Positions 52,192-63,117 of a DNA stretch of 64,000 nt are shown here, one piece after another. The DNA is from Ziziphus jujuba (taxonomy: Eukaryota; Streptophyta; Magnoliopsida; Rosales; Rhamnaceae): assembly GCF_031755915.1 (NCBI RefSeq), contig NC_083388.1:8245001-8309000 (forward strand), written 5' to 3'. Every line of letters begins with the position of its first letter. Positions within the stretch are counted from its first letter, which is position 1. A program made the translations under genes and the position numbers. The notes under the pieces were generated by a model. That model ran no database searches. It had not been told where the DNA came from and saw only the letters and a list, made by a program, of their open reading frames with translations.

Positions 52192-53809
52192 TCAGCGTAT
52201 GCCAAATACTTCTTCTGGAGGATCATACACATGTTTCTCAGGGAAGAGCTCCTCAAAGTCTTGCTTGACTCTGTTTCTCAAAAGAGGGTGTGGTAAAAGA
52301 CCCTTCAACAAAATCCTGAATGGCAACTCTTCTGGTGGATCTGGGGAATTCTTCATGTCCTCATATATGTTCATTGCATCTCCTGGAGAACCAGAACTCA
52401 AAAATCCCCTGATAATCTCTGTATATGTTTGAGAATCAGGAAACAAATCCTCCTTCCTCATTTTCTCCCATAGTTGCATAACTTCATCCATTTTCTTTCG
52501 TCTTGCCAGTGCAATAATTAAATCCTTATACAGATAGACATCTGGCTTGTACCAGTCTTGCTTTTGAATCAGTCCAAATATCTGAAAATTAATTGATTTT
52601 CTTGTAAGCCCAAAAAAAGGAAAAAAAAAAAAATTACAATAAAAGGCTAAACATAAAATTGTGACAACTCAATTAATCATAACAGAATAGCAAGACAATG
52701 CAATGCAAAAGCAATTGGATTTTATATTGAAACATTTCTGGAACCGCAAAAGTATGTCTAAAATGAGCCAACATTGTACTTGTAGATGCCCATGTCATAT
52801 GGAACTCAACTAGATTAACTATGCAAAAGATATCTGATCTGATCAACGGAGACAACAATTAACTATTCTCATCTCCCAACATAATATTATATTGATCATT
52901 GCAGCTGATAAGTTATAAATCATAGTATAGTTGAAATCTCATCCTACATAGTAACGAACAACTGTTAAGAGAGAGAACAATCATCTCCAGCTCAATCAAT
53001 CCTAATCATGGTTAAGCGAAGTGGACAAAGGTCACGTTCTAATTTTTATATCTGAAGCGCAATTAGGACCAAGTAAAGGGACAATATTCCTTGAAAATTT
53101 ACAAATCATAAAGGGCATCCATGTGCGTACATTTCTTTAGAGCATTTAATCAAACACATTGCTAGCCAAATCCACTGAGCCATTTTTTCTACGTCTTACC
53201 CACAATTAAGTAATTGTTTACGGAAAGATAAACAACATAGGGCTTATTTTATACATGATAAGGTGATAATCTACCAAAAGAACGAAATAGAGAGAAAGCA
53301 AAATCATGAAGAACCCAAGAAGTAAACTTTGATAACGACCCGAAACAACAAATGCATCAGAGAAAATAATAACAAAGCATTGCTTTTTATGGATTTCTCT
53401 AATGAAAAAGCACCTTGCTAGCCAAAACAACCTCCTCCTGACGCTCAAGTTCCGTTAGGACAGCGATCATATCCATCTTCAGGAGCCTCGCAACATGCGT
53501 TTTGATGAACTTTTCAAGCTTCTCTTCGTCATCCTTAAACCTCTTCAACCCCAATATCACAAAAATTGCTTCTTTCCCTATTAGCTTCTTCCCCCTCCAA
53601 AGGGGTCCTCTCGGCCTCCCATCATGGTATAGCCTAAACCCAGCGATGGGTTTCAACGAAACAGTTTCAAACGCCAAAATATTGGATCTTAAAGGCAGCG
53701 AGAGCTGTTTAATGGGCGCTCTGTAAAGGAGTCGGAGGACTCTTGAAGTCAAAACTGGAATTTTCGATCTTTTAATGGCATGAAGAGCCATCACTGAAGC
53801 TCCACTCAC
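52192..53809 (-). CDS. THA8-like pentatricopeptide repeat protein
   Basis: Two exons (53809-53414 and 52581-52192) join in phase to 261 residues. The N-terminus (about 50 residues) is rich in Arg, Ser and Leu without acidic residues, as in an organellar transit peptide. The conserved block GPLWRGKKLIGKEAIFVILGLKRF leads into helices ending RQEEVVLASK. Exon 2 has PPR-like repeats (YKPDVYLYKDLIIALARRKK, then LFPDSQTYTEIIRGFL) and the conserved tail PEELPFRILLKGLLPHPLLR, ending DPPEEVFGIR. This matches the short PPR proteins related to maize THA8, whose members bind organellar RNA and assist group II intron splicing; Arabidopsis At3g46870 is of this type. Which organelle and intron this protein serves cannot be told. 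An alternative start lies at the second Met (53791). Confidence 0.92.
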
Positions 53810-54777
53810 TGAGAAAGAAGACTCTGGCGGATGAGGAACTCAAGGGGTTTTAGCGATTCACCCAAAAAATAAAAAATAAAAAAATAAAAATGCAGGGTTT
53901 TAGCGCCCAAGACAAATTATATATTAAACAATATTTTTCTAAATTTAAAATCTTGGAATTCATTTTCTCGCTGCTACTATTTAATAGTCCTAATGTTAAA
54001 TTATAAAATTTATAAATTAGACATTTAATTATTTTGCCCACTCTTTTTTGAGTGCTAATTTGTAAATTTATTTAACCATTTTCGAAAATTTATATTAGAA
54101 GTGTGGAGATTCAACAAGATAAATTATTTATTAAACAATATTTTACTAAATTTAATATCTTCCAACTCTTTTTCTCCACTGCTATTATTATAATTGTCCT
54201 AATGTTAATTTTACAAATTAAACTTTTAGTTATTTTACTCACTCTTTTTTGTGTGCTAATTTGTCAATTTATTTATTTTATATTAGAAGTGTGGAGATTT
54301 AATTTCAGAATCATTATCACAAAACGGTGGCTTTTGCTAATCAGCTATCCCTGCAGCACTATTTTACCAACTAAGTGTTGATTTTAGTAACTTTTGTGCT
54401 GACATCTTTAACATGTAAAGCAAAAGGAAAAGTTAAACATTTTTATTTTTATTTTTTTCCAAGGAAGATAAAATCTGATCAATGTGATATCGTACAATGC
54501 CCTCTTTCTTGTCCAAGCAAACATTCTAGGTAGAACTTCTCATTGTTTATATTTTGATTCTTCTATTTTCTATTATTTTGAGTAAACTTTGGTACTTTTG
54601 GTTCCAAATGAGAATTCGACTTTAAATTAGCCTCAACATCAACATTAAAAGGGGTAAATACAACAATAAATTACCTTTGACTGCGAATAATATAAATCTT
54701 AATATGTTTATTATATATCACAATAAAAACAGCATCTTCTTCAAATGCTATTTGATTTTCAACTTGGGAGAGGCTGT
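53810..54777. other. Intergenic region between the PPR gene and the subtilase relic
   Basis: A stretch of roughly 120 bp is imperfectly repeated: AGACATTTAATTATTTTGCCCACTC near 54019 resembles AAACTTTTAGTTATTTTACTCACTC near 54219, and nearby blocks around 53925 and 54130 correspond too. This suggests an old tandem duplication with a period of about 200 bp. No gene. Confidence 0.5.
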
Positions 54778-54800
54778 TGAAAATGACAATAGGATTCTAA

Positions 54801-55180
54801 AGGTTTGTTTGGTATAGCTGATGAAAATAGAATTTTAGTTTGTAGAGGATTGTATAATAGATCTTTTTAAAAAAGAGTTTTTATTAAAAAGTTAATAAAT
54901 ATTTGGCTGTAAATAAAAAAGCTGTATTAATTGCTCAATGAGTTTTTATATAAGCTAAAAAAGCGTTATTAAATGCTCATTGAATTTCCATATAAGCTAA
55001 AAAAAGAGCTTTTCTAAAAAAGTTTAAAATTTGGTTTTCTCTTTAATTAGCTTAAAAAAACTATTTTTTAGTCAACAAGTGCTTGTTGACTTTTGTCAAA
55101 TGTTTTTATTTTTTAACAAAAGAGATTTTGGTCTTCAAATAGAACTTTTAATCTAAAAAAAAGCTCTGCCAAACAGGCAC
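54801..55180. mobile_element. Tourist/PIF-like MITE inserted in the subtilase relic
   Basis: 380 bp. The ends are imperfect inverted repeats (AGGTTTGTTTGGTATAGCT and, inverted from the right, GTGCCTGTTTGGCAGAGCT) flanked by TAA on both sides (54798-54800 and 55181-55183), the trinucleotide duplication expected of PIF/Harbinger elements. Removing it rejoins the two halves of the subtilase 3' exon in line with the paralogue, which independently fixes the boundaries. No transposase. Confidence 0.8.
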
Positions 55181-56031
55181 TAATACTATTGAGTACCAAT
55201 AGACCAGACAATTGATGAAGATAAGGCAAAACACACTAAAATTCTTTTCTTCATTCAGGGATTTGAAGGAAAGCACTTCAGATACCAATTTGAGATCGGG
55301 TTTAGGATTCTAGTTAACTTTTGCATTGAAAGTTGAATTTGCATGGCCTATATTCTTAACTCTTCTTTGAAACTCAACCGTAAAAGATTTATTTGTTGGA
55401 ACTGCTTCATGTGCAAATGTAGGATAATTTAGGTCCTTTGGCTCAATTGTAGAAACTTGAGGGCGGCCATGATGTGCTATTATCTCCGGTTATAAGCCTT
55501 ACATCTTCTTGACCTTAAATGGTACATAGAAAGGTAATGTAATCGTCTATGGTAGTTTCATACACAAATCCAAGATCTGGAGCTTTTAGAGGATCAATAT
55601 GCCCAGCTCCATAACCAAATTGATCATCAGAACTTTGATTAGTGTTCATTTCCTAAGCTGCAGACAAAGAAGTAGTTTTTGATTACATGGAGTGTTAGGC
55701 AAGTGAATCCAGTTATGTATAAAAGTGGTGTCATGAATACCATAGTCATAAGAGCTGATTTAATGACCGAAGGTGACCAATGAAGACGAAATGTTTTGAT
55801 GTATGCAGCTACTCAAGCAGCATTGTGGCAAGACACTGAGGCTCCAAATACTACGTTGTATTTGACCCTCCTTTGATCTCTTGGCTCATGTGAAGGTGAA
55901 TCATGAAACTATAGGTGAAAATGTAGCCAAAATGTTTAACATTTGTGTTGTTATATCAGGCTGCAGTATATTTTACATAACTATAAAAAGTTTCTCAATA
56001 AGAAAAAAACAGAATGACAAAATAAGCCATG

Positions 56032-56062
<31 letters not shown>
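56032..56062. repeat. (TA)n microsatellite
   Basis: About 14 TA units lie inside the subtilase pseudogene, in an intron-like gap. Confidence 0.9.
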
Positions 56063-57809
56063 CTTCAAAATATTTGGTACAGCCATATTTGGGCCCCTTC
56101 CAGAGAAGAAAGAAACCTGAGGAGCAGTAGTATCTTTTATAGCTTTGCTTTTTAATATGGTTGCTTGAGGGTTCTATGAAAACCAGAAAAAAACGAGTTT
56201 GAAACATGCATTTTAAGAAACAGAACAATAAGGCTGTGTAGTTATATTATCTTAAAAGCTGTTTTTGCTGTTTATACTGATATGGGTATATCATTAGTTA
56301 GGCTTCACCTTACATGTACTTATCCTTTACTCTTGTATCAAGTTGTATATATAATGTCTTTGTTTCATTAATAAAATAGAGCTTTTTCACATTCTGCCAA
56401 ACTGTCATACAGAACACAACTAAAAACCAATATGTAGGAAACTCATACTTTGTCGAAGGGAAAAAATCCTCAAGGCTTAAAACTGATGTAGGCGATGGTT
56501 CAAGAAAATAAGTCTCACGATAAGTTCATTTCAAAGCTACTGTAGCAAATACACCTAGGAATCCCTCCGTTAAAAATATCTCATGACACAACCTTTCCTT
56601 GTGTTGTAGTCTTGTTTACGCAGTTAGAATGCCTGAAATGGTGTAAATAGCAAGAAAAGTTTAACTGTTATTTTCCAATTCTAGCTAATTTTGAAGATAT
56701 TACTATATATGTACCAATAAGCTCCTTACTATAGTCAAGATATGAAGCTTTCTTTCCATGTACCAGCGAAAAGCTTGTTCCATTCATTGTGAAAGGGTTA
56801 ATTGAATTACCTCGTTAATGCAAAAAAATAATATAACATAAGGAATGTATTATAATGATACAAAGTATAAAAGAATATTCCGATAGAATATTTGGTTATT
56901 CATGCTAGTAGTAATGCAGGAGTCAATGAGACATATAAGTAGAGCCATTCCATTGCCAAAAACTACTTTGCTTGTGTTAGGGGTAAATAAATCGCTTCTG
57001 TTATTAATGACTTATACAAGACAAATACACAGATAAAACATAAAATATTCATACGTTCAATGGGACCCACATATATAATAATGTATGAAATACTTTACAC
57101 ATACATTCAATGGGACCCACATATATATAACCTATGAAACACTTTACACCTAAACACCCGACACTACTAACTTGGACACGATGGCTCTTTTTCTAGGAGT
57201 CTACTCTACCCACTTGAATAGCTCACATTACATGGCAGCTCATCTTTCTCTTTATATAGCTTGCCCATGTGGGTTGCTGAACTTTCTCAAAGCTTTGGAC
57301 TTCTCCTCAAAGTTGGTGCTCCACATTGCAAGCTTAGATATTTTCTTCACCAATTCCAAAGCTTTACATGCTGTCTATCAAACATAATAGATAATTCTAG
57401 AAACCCAAGTCAATGTTGAATATTCTTCAGCTTGCAATATGTCATTCTATGCTGCTTGCTGCTGTTGTCATTGTCCATGGTGTCGTACTTACTACACTCC
57501 TAGAGTTGAAACCGTTATTATTAGCAGTGCTTACGGTCAATACTCATTTCTTCAAGCCATGGAAAGTTGATGGAATTTATCGAAAGATATTGTGGGATAC
57601 TCTTAGTGGAGAAAGGAAAATAGAATATAACTATGTTTTTTTTAATGTAATTGTTATATATATATGTTGTGGAAGCAATAGCTTCCTATTTATATAAGTA
57701 AAGGTAGATTCTTTAGCCAACTAAACCATTCATGAATGTTCTAGGTTCTAAAAAGTCAAGTTTAACTTAAACACTTATACATATAAATGTTTACAAGTAT
57801 AAGGTGGGT

Positions 57810-60761
57810 TGTAACACCCCGTCCCAAATCGCACCGGAATCCGTGCACGTTGATCGAGGTTGACCGTTGACCGTTGACCGAGCGGGTCAAAAGTTGACTT
57901 TTTGTTCCAGTTGGAATTTCCAGTTGACCAAGGTATCGTGGCGAAGTGCATGATGCCCCGAGTTCGTAGACTAGTAGCATGTCGAAAACGGAGCTACGGT
58001 TTGAAAGTTATGAGCGAAACAAGTTGAGGTCCAAACTGTCCAAGGGGTGCCGGAGTTGACTTTTTATTTATGGGGAAATGAGCTTTGACTCGTGCATGGT
58101 TGTGAAGTGCTCGTCGATACGGGTTCACAGACTAGCGGCACGCTTAAAATGGACATCCGGTTAAAAAGTTATAGACGCGTGAAGTTTGCCGGATAGCTTA
58201 ATATTTTAATGTTTTTGAGTTGATGAACAGTAAAATGCCATGTGTCGTCACCTGATTGGTCCACGTGGAATGAACAGTGTCAAACAGTGGCTTTTATTTG
58301 ACAAAAATCTCGGGGAAGAGAGAGAAAGAGAGAGAGGAGAGAGAAAAAGGAGAGAGTCCGACCGGCCACCGGAGATTTTCAAATTTTCTGGCCGATTTAC
58401 TGTACACACACCGGCCACCAAGATTCCCCTCCCCATTTCCGGCAAAACCTCAAAATTTCACTGCCATTGGCCGCCGGACGCCCCCGGATCGAGGCGGCGA
58501 AGATCGGCGGTGACTTTTTCCCTCCACCGCCGGCCACCCCCGATTGACCCATTTCTGGCCATTTTCCGGCCACACGCGCCAGCTAGCCTTCATCACCTCC
58601 TCAAGTCCGGCCGACCCACCAAATTTCACGGCCACCGGACCACCGACGCGCCGGGATCGGAGCTTTTTCCGGCGAGGGGCCGGAATTCTTCAAACCGTGA
58701 TTTCTCCGCTGTCTGGCCTCCGTTTGCCTCACTGTCGGTCCCATTGGATTGCTCTCCCCTCAATCTACAAATCTGCAAAAAATCTCAGCCAACGGCCACC
58801 GCACGCACCGCCGTCGGCGACGGTTGCCGGTGACCGCGGCGGCTCGCCGGAAGTTACTGTTCCGGCGAGTACCCAGTCCCACCGCCGGCTCCTGTCCACT
58901 GTGTTCGACCTCCTGAACCCGAATCTGGCATCCGTTTCTGCCAATTCGTAATGGTTTGGGAGAATTGCGGAGTCGAAATCCGAAAAGCTTTCCGGCGAGA
59001 TTCCGACCCCGTCGGGTCCGATCACCGGAAAGTAAGACCGAATCAGTGATCCTCATCACTCAAGCTTCGATTCGGTATATAACTCGTAACTTTTAGATAT
59101 CGTTTGGTGTTCGTTCCCCGGGTACCCATTTGGGAATTACCCGAATAAAATATTAATATATTTGGTTGGTATACTGTGGTCGTTTAGGTGCACGCGCGAG
59201 TAGTGGCGTTGATCCGGCGGAGGATCTTAGCTGATTTACGCACTCAAGGTGAGTGACCCACCTTCAAAAAATATTTTGGGAATTTAATTGTGGTTAATTG
59301 GTATTTAAATTATGCTCATGTGGTACAATTTGGTTATGGTTTTATTGTGGTTTAATTTATTTATTATTCATGAGCAAATTATATTTCGATAGTATTCGTA
59401 CGTGGTTTTAAGTATTATTTTTCGGGCATAATTGGGTTAAATATTTTACAAAAATATTTGTTTAAATTTTATAAATTATGCCTGCGGTATTTTTATGGTT
59501 GCATCTCGTATTTGGAGAAAGTTGTGGTTTGTTTGTTATCGATGGTTCGTACCGGTATGTTAAATAAAAATATGTGGGATGGTAAGTGTGAGAATTTAAT
59601 GTATTTCCCACGGTAGTTTTGGAAAACGGTACGGTTGGTTTAATAATTATTTTAGACGCATTCACACAGTATTGGTGTTCTGGTATATGTATATGTGGTT
59701 CAGCGCGCAAGTATTATTATTTCACCCGTGAGTTGCCATTGGACCGTGGGCAGGCAAGTTTGTTATTGCGCATAGCCGCCCCCCTCCTTGGCCGGGATGA
59801 TGGTTTCAGCAGCGGTACTGTCGGGACACCAAAGTGCCGTTTGCAAGTTTCTCTCTTTAACCCCCCCCCCCCCGCGCCAGTCGGTGCTTAGGACGCTGGG
59901 TATCGGAGGGCATCACTGGTATATGGTGTGGTGCGTCAAGTGTAATTGTCAAGTGTAGTTTTCAAATAAAGTTTAAAACCCCAAAGGTGTTCAAAATTTT
60001 TTTATTATAATTTATTACATTTTAATTATATATTGGGGTATGTATTTATTTATTTATTGTTTATCAAATGGTTTAATCCCTTGGTTTTCGGGAAGTATGT
60101 ACATCGGGTTTTGTGAAATTGTTTTAAAAAGGGAACATTTCAAACGGAGTGATTGGTGAGAGTTTTGAGGAAAATTATTGTTTCCAACAGTTATTATTTA
60201 TTATTATTTATTTATTAATTGTTGGTATTTATTCAATTCCCTTAATTGTTATTATTATTATTATTATTATTATCATTAAAAGTGTTCAGTAGTTAGGGTC
60301 ACTCATTGAGATGATTAGCATCTCACGTTTTTAAGTTCCATTCCCTTAGGTGCAAGTGGTGGTAGACGTTCTTCTGGAGCGAACCAAATTTTCCGCTGCT
60401 ATCATGTTTCGAGAAGTACCTTTGTACTCTTTCATTTCAGTGTATTATTTCTTTCATCTTTGTTGTATTTCTGATGTTTAGCACTTCATAAAGCTCTGTA
60501 TACTATTGGGACACTTATGTTTTATTTATGCACTGGACTGTTGTTATTGTTGAGAAGTGCTGTAGTTTGTGGGACAACTTGTAGTTTGCGGGAGGAATAA
60601 GGGGGTGATTATAGAAGTGTGTTTTAAGTGCAGGTAATTTTTGGTAAGTCTTACCCTTAGAGGAGGTGCTGCCGGATTTTTCGTTGGAAGGTTCGGTGGT
60701 ATTTCCCTGGGATCAGGGCTTGTCTAGGGTTCCGGGGAGGAATTCTGGACGGGTCCTGACA
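57810..60761 (+). mobile_element. Nested solo-LTR-like insertion, 2952 bp
   Basis: Starts TGTAACACCCCGTCCCAAAT, ends GGGTCCTGACA, and is flanked by the 5-bp direct repeat TGGGT (57805-57809 and 60762-60766). The surrounding LTR repeat unit reads continuously once it is removed. TG...CA ends and a 5-bp duplication are the marks of an LTR, and no second copy of the start occurs inside, so a solo LTR is the simplest reading. The TGTAACACCCCG start suggests a large Ty3/gypsy-type LTR (from memory, unverified). Inside are GTTGACCGTTGACC repeats near 57865, a GC-rich CCGGCCACC-rich region at about 58340-59050, a run of C at about 59862-59873 and an ATT repeat near 60249-60272. Proline/arginine-rich open frames in the GC-rich part are not genes. 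Strand is arbitrary. Confidence 0.75.
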
Positions 60762-60766
60762 TGGGT

Positions 60767-61175
60767 TCTGGCCAACTAAACCATTCATGAATGTCTTAGG
60801 TTCTAGAAATTCAAGTTTAACTTAAAACACTTATACATATGAATGTTTACAAGTACAAGATGGGTTCTTTGGCCAACTAAACCATTTATGAATGTTCTAG
60901 TTTCTAGAAAGTCAAGTTTAACTTAAACACTTATACATATGAATATTCTAGGAAGTTAAGTTAAACTTGAATACTTATACATATGAATGTTCTAGGAAGT
61001 CAAGTGAAGTCAAGTTAAACTTGAATGCTTACATATATGAATGTTCTAGGAAGTTAAGTTAAACTTAAACACTTACACTTATAAATATCCTAGGAAGTTA
61101 AGTTTAACTTAAACACTTATACATATGAATGTTCTAGGAAATCAAGTTAAACTTGAACACTTATACAAAATATCT
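60767..61175. repeat. Minisatellite inside the copia LTR
   Basis: About seven imperfect 45-52 bp units of the form GAATGTTCTAGGAAGTCAAG, then TTAAACTTGAACACTTATACATAT. Two longer units additionally carry TTGGCCAACTAAACCATTCATG; a further longer unit lies left of the nested insertion (57718-57809). Each unit contains a short palindrome such as AAGTTTAACTT. Confidence 0.85.
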
Positions 61176-61267
61176 TCATCGATCTCCATACCTTACTTGC
61201 CATCTAAATAATTCTAGAAAAGTATTTATTTATTTTTAATTTCCTTTTAGAAATGTGCAGCATTAAT

Positions 61268-61778
61268 TCAACACTCCTCCTTGATGCACATTTCTGTTAC
61301 TCCAATCTTGCTTCTTAGTAATTTGAATTTGCTTTGAGGTAGTGCCTTGGTGAAGATGTCCGCTAATTGCTCTTCAGTCTTGTAGTATTTGATTGCAATT
61401 TTTTTGTTTACCTCAGCTTCACGAACAAAGTGATATTTTCTTTTAATGTGCTTGGTCCTGTTATGGAACATTGGGTTCTTCACCATTGCTATTGCTGATT
61501 TGCTGTCACAGTATATTTTCATTGCTTCATTTTGTGGTTCTCTAAAGTCATCAAATATATACTTGAGCCATAATGCTTGACTTGTGGCATATGCAACTGC
61601 AATATATTCTGCCTCTGCAGATGATTATGCAACTGTTGCTTGCTTCTTTGATGCCCAAGAGAAAATGCCTGAGCCAAAAGTGAACGCATAGCCAAAAGTG
61701 CTTCTCATGTCATATGCTGATCCTGACCAATCACTGTCTATGGAGATTCTTGATTTGTCTTCTGAGGTCCTTAAGTTT
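61268..61778 (-). pseudogene. RNase H of the second copia element
   Basis: The block SRISIDSDWSGSAYDMRSTF is followed by SWASKKQATVA, a stop, then SSAEAEYIAVAYATSQALWL, and the C-terminal KIYCDSKSAIAMVKNP and QLADIFTKALP. Apart from the stop near 61626 the enzyme core is well preserved. It joins directly to integrase sequence at about 61778, so the whole reverse transcriptase (with YVDDL) is missing. Confidence 0.88.
61274..61283 (-). other. Polypurine tract of the second copia element
   Basis: In element sense CAAGGAGGAG directly abuts the 3' LTR start TGTTGAATT. Confidence 0.75.
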
Positions 61779-62442
61779 CATCTGGCTCCTCCTCTCTTTG
61801 TTGTTCTATTATTGGTATATAAATTATCTTCCTTTCAACGTCTTTAGTTTCCCAGTTGTAGGATGCATCTTCATCAAACTCAACGTCTCGACTAATGATT
61901 AACTCGTTTGTTTCCAGGCTATAGATTCGATAGCCTTTTGATTGCAAGCTATAGCCAAGAAAGATACCTTTTTTTCTCTTGTTATCTAATTTGCTTCTCT
62001 TGTCCTTTGGCATGTGGGCATAACAAATACAATTGAAAACCTTGGGATGCTTTGCTGATGGTTTTCTCCCACTCCAAGCTTCAATTGGCATCATGTTTTG
62101 AGCTGCTTTGGTTGGGCATCTGTTTAGTAGATAGACTACAGTAGAGACAACTTTTGCCCAATAACTATTCAGGAGATCTTTATCCTTCAGCATTGTTCTA
62201 TCCATCTCCATGATTGTTCTGTTTTTCCTTTCCGATACACCATTTTGCTTTGGAGCGTACCAGACTGTAAATTGGTGCTCCATACTTTCATTTTCACAGA
62301 AATCGTTGAACTTCTTGGAGATGTATTCCTTTCCTCGATCACTTCAAATTGTTTTGATTTGCTAGCCATTTTGTTTTTTGACTAAATTTATGAATTTTTT
62401 GAAAATCTCAAAGACTTGTGATCTTCCTTGCAGAATCTATAC
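61771..62442 (-). pseudogene. Copia integrase core and C-terminus
   Basis: The block QFTVWYAPKQNGVSERKNRT (about 62220-62283) is the end of the integrase core with the usual PxQNGVxER motif. Then come LLNRCPTKAAQNMMPIEAW and CYAHMPKDKRSKLDNKRKK, and the sequence stops after EEPDET, where the deletion begins. The core upstream (62284-62442) is frameshifted. Confidence 0.88.
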
Positions 62443-63117
62443 CTAAGTCATTTGAGTAAAGTCATCAATAAATAAGATGAAGTACCTGTTTTGGTTTAGT
62501 GATGGAGTTTGCATTGGTCCACAAACATCGGTGTGAATTAGCTCCAGGGGCTTCTTTGCTCTCCGTGCTGTGCCTGTTGGGAAAGGTTGCCGATGTTGCT
62601 TGCCTTGTAAACATGCTTCATAGGTACCATTGATATCTTCAATAGTTGGTAAGTTACACATCATGTTCTTTTGTTGAAGAATCCTGAGGCCATTGAAATG
62701 AAAGTGACCAAATCTCTTGTGCCAAATCCATGAGATGACTACTTGTGCCTTCATGGCAGCTTCACTAGCATATTTCCATTTTATTAGAAAAGATTTGTTT
62801 CTTTTCATCTTGATTTTTGCAAGCTCCACAATTTTATTTGTCTTGTCATATATTGTACATGAATCTCTTTCAAAGCTCAGAGAGTATCCTTTCTCTATCA
62901 TTTATCTGATGCTAAGGAGATTTTGATTTATAGAAGAGACTAACAATACATCAGTAGTGTACCGTTTACCCCTTTTGGTTTCTACACCAATGGTTCCTTT
63001 TCCTATAGCCTCTATAAATTCTCCATTTCCAATTTTGACTTTTGTTTGTATTTTATTTAGGCTACATAAAATACTTTTATCTTTTGTCATATGGTTACTG
63101 TAACCACTGTCTAAATA
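62443..63117 (-). pseudogene. Copia protease and GAG-pre-integrase
   Basis: The protease block begins about 63115 (SGYSNHMTKDK where SGCSNHM is usual) and runs through KVKIGNGEFIEAIGKGTI and the INQNLLSIR motif, followed by a stop at about 62900. The pre-integrase zinc domain follows (WHKRFGHFHFNGLRILQQ, then ACLQGKQHRQPFP) and the integrase start LIHTDVCGPM and FILFIDDF. This segment is repeated in inverted orientation at 63377-64000. Confidence 0.88.

Larger units (their letters stand above)
54778..57570 (-). pseudogene. Second cucumisin-like subtilase, truncated and interrupted
   Basis: Blocks on the minus strand match the subtilase at 1484-4726 in order. The Asn region lies at about 57450-57565 (FHGLKK, a stop, then VLTV). 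A later block is at about 56465-56530 (LSLEDFFPSTKYE). The Ser region at about 55760-55870 reads VVFGASVSC, with a stop where HVAG should be. A long 3' part is well preserved: FGYGAGHIDPLKAPDLGF at 55560-55625 and FTVEFQRRVKNIGHANSTF at about 55340-55405. The 5' half with Asp and His is absent, possibly lost where the neighbouring LTR inserted. The last exon is split by a 380-bp MITE at 54801-55180; matching sequence (CCTATTGTCATTTT) resumes on its far side. Stops and deletions make it certain to be non-functional. Confidence 0.88.
57665..61273 (-). repeat. 3' LTR of the second copia element, split by a nested insertion
   Basis: In element sense the LTR starts TGTTGAATTAATGC directly after a polypurine tract and ends with CTTCCACAACA, a TGTTG...CAACA terminus. 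A TATA box (TATATAAATAGG, 57686-57696) lies near its end, as expected for the U3/R boundary. Without the 2952-bp insertion at 57810-60761 and one copy of its target duplication the LTR would be about 650 bp. The matching 5' LTR is outside the window. Confidence 0.75.

Noticed and set aside
57172..57387. 71-codon frame and its minus-strand counterpart near the subtilase relic
   Set aside because: Neither strand shows a recognisable domain; this part does not align with the other subtilase and is probably intron or inserted DNA within the relic.
58240..58951. Pro/Arg/Ser-rich frames up to 197 codons
   Set aside because: They lie in the GC-rich part of the nested solo-LTR-like insertion, are open on both strands, and have no domain.
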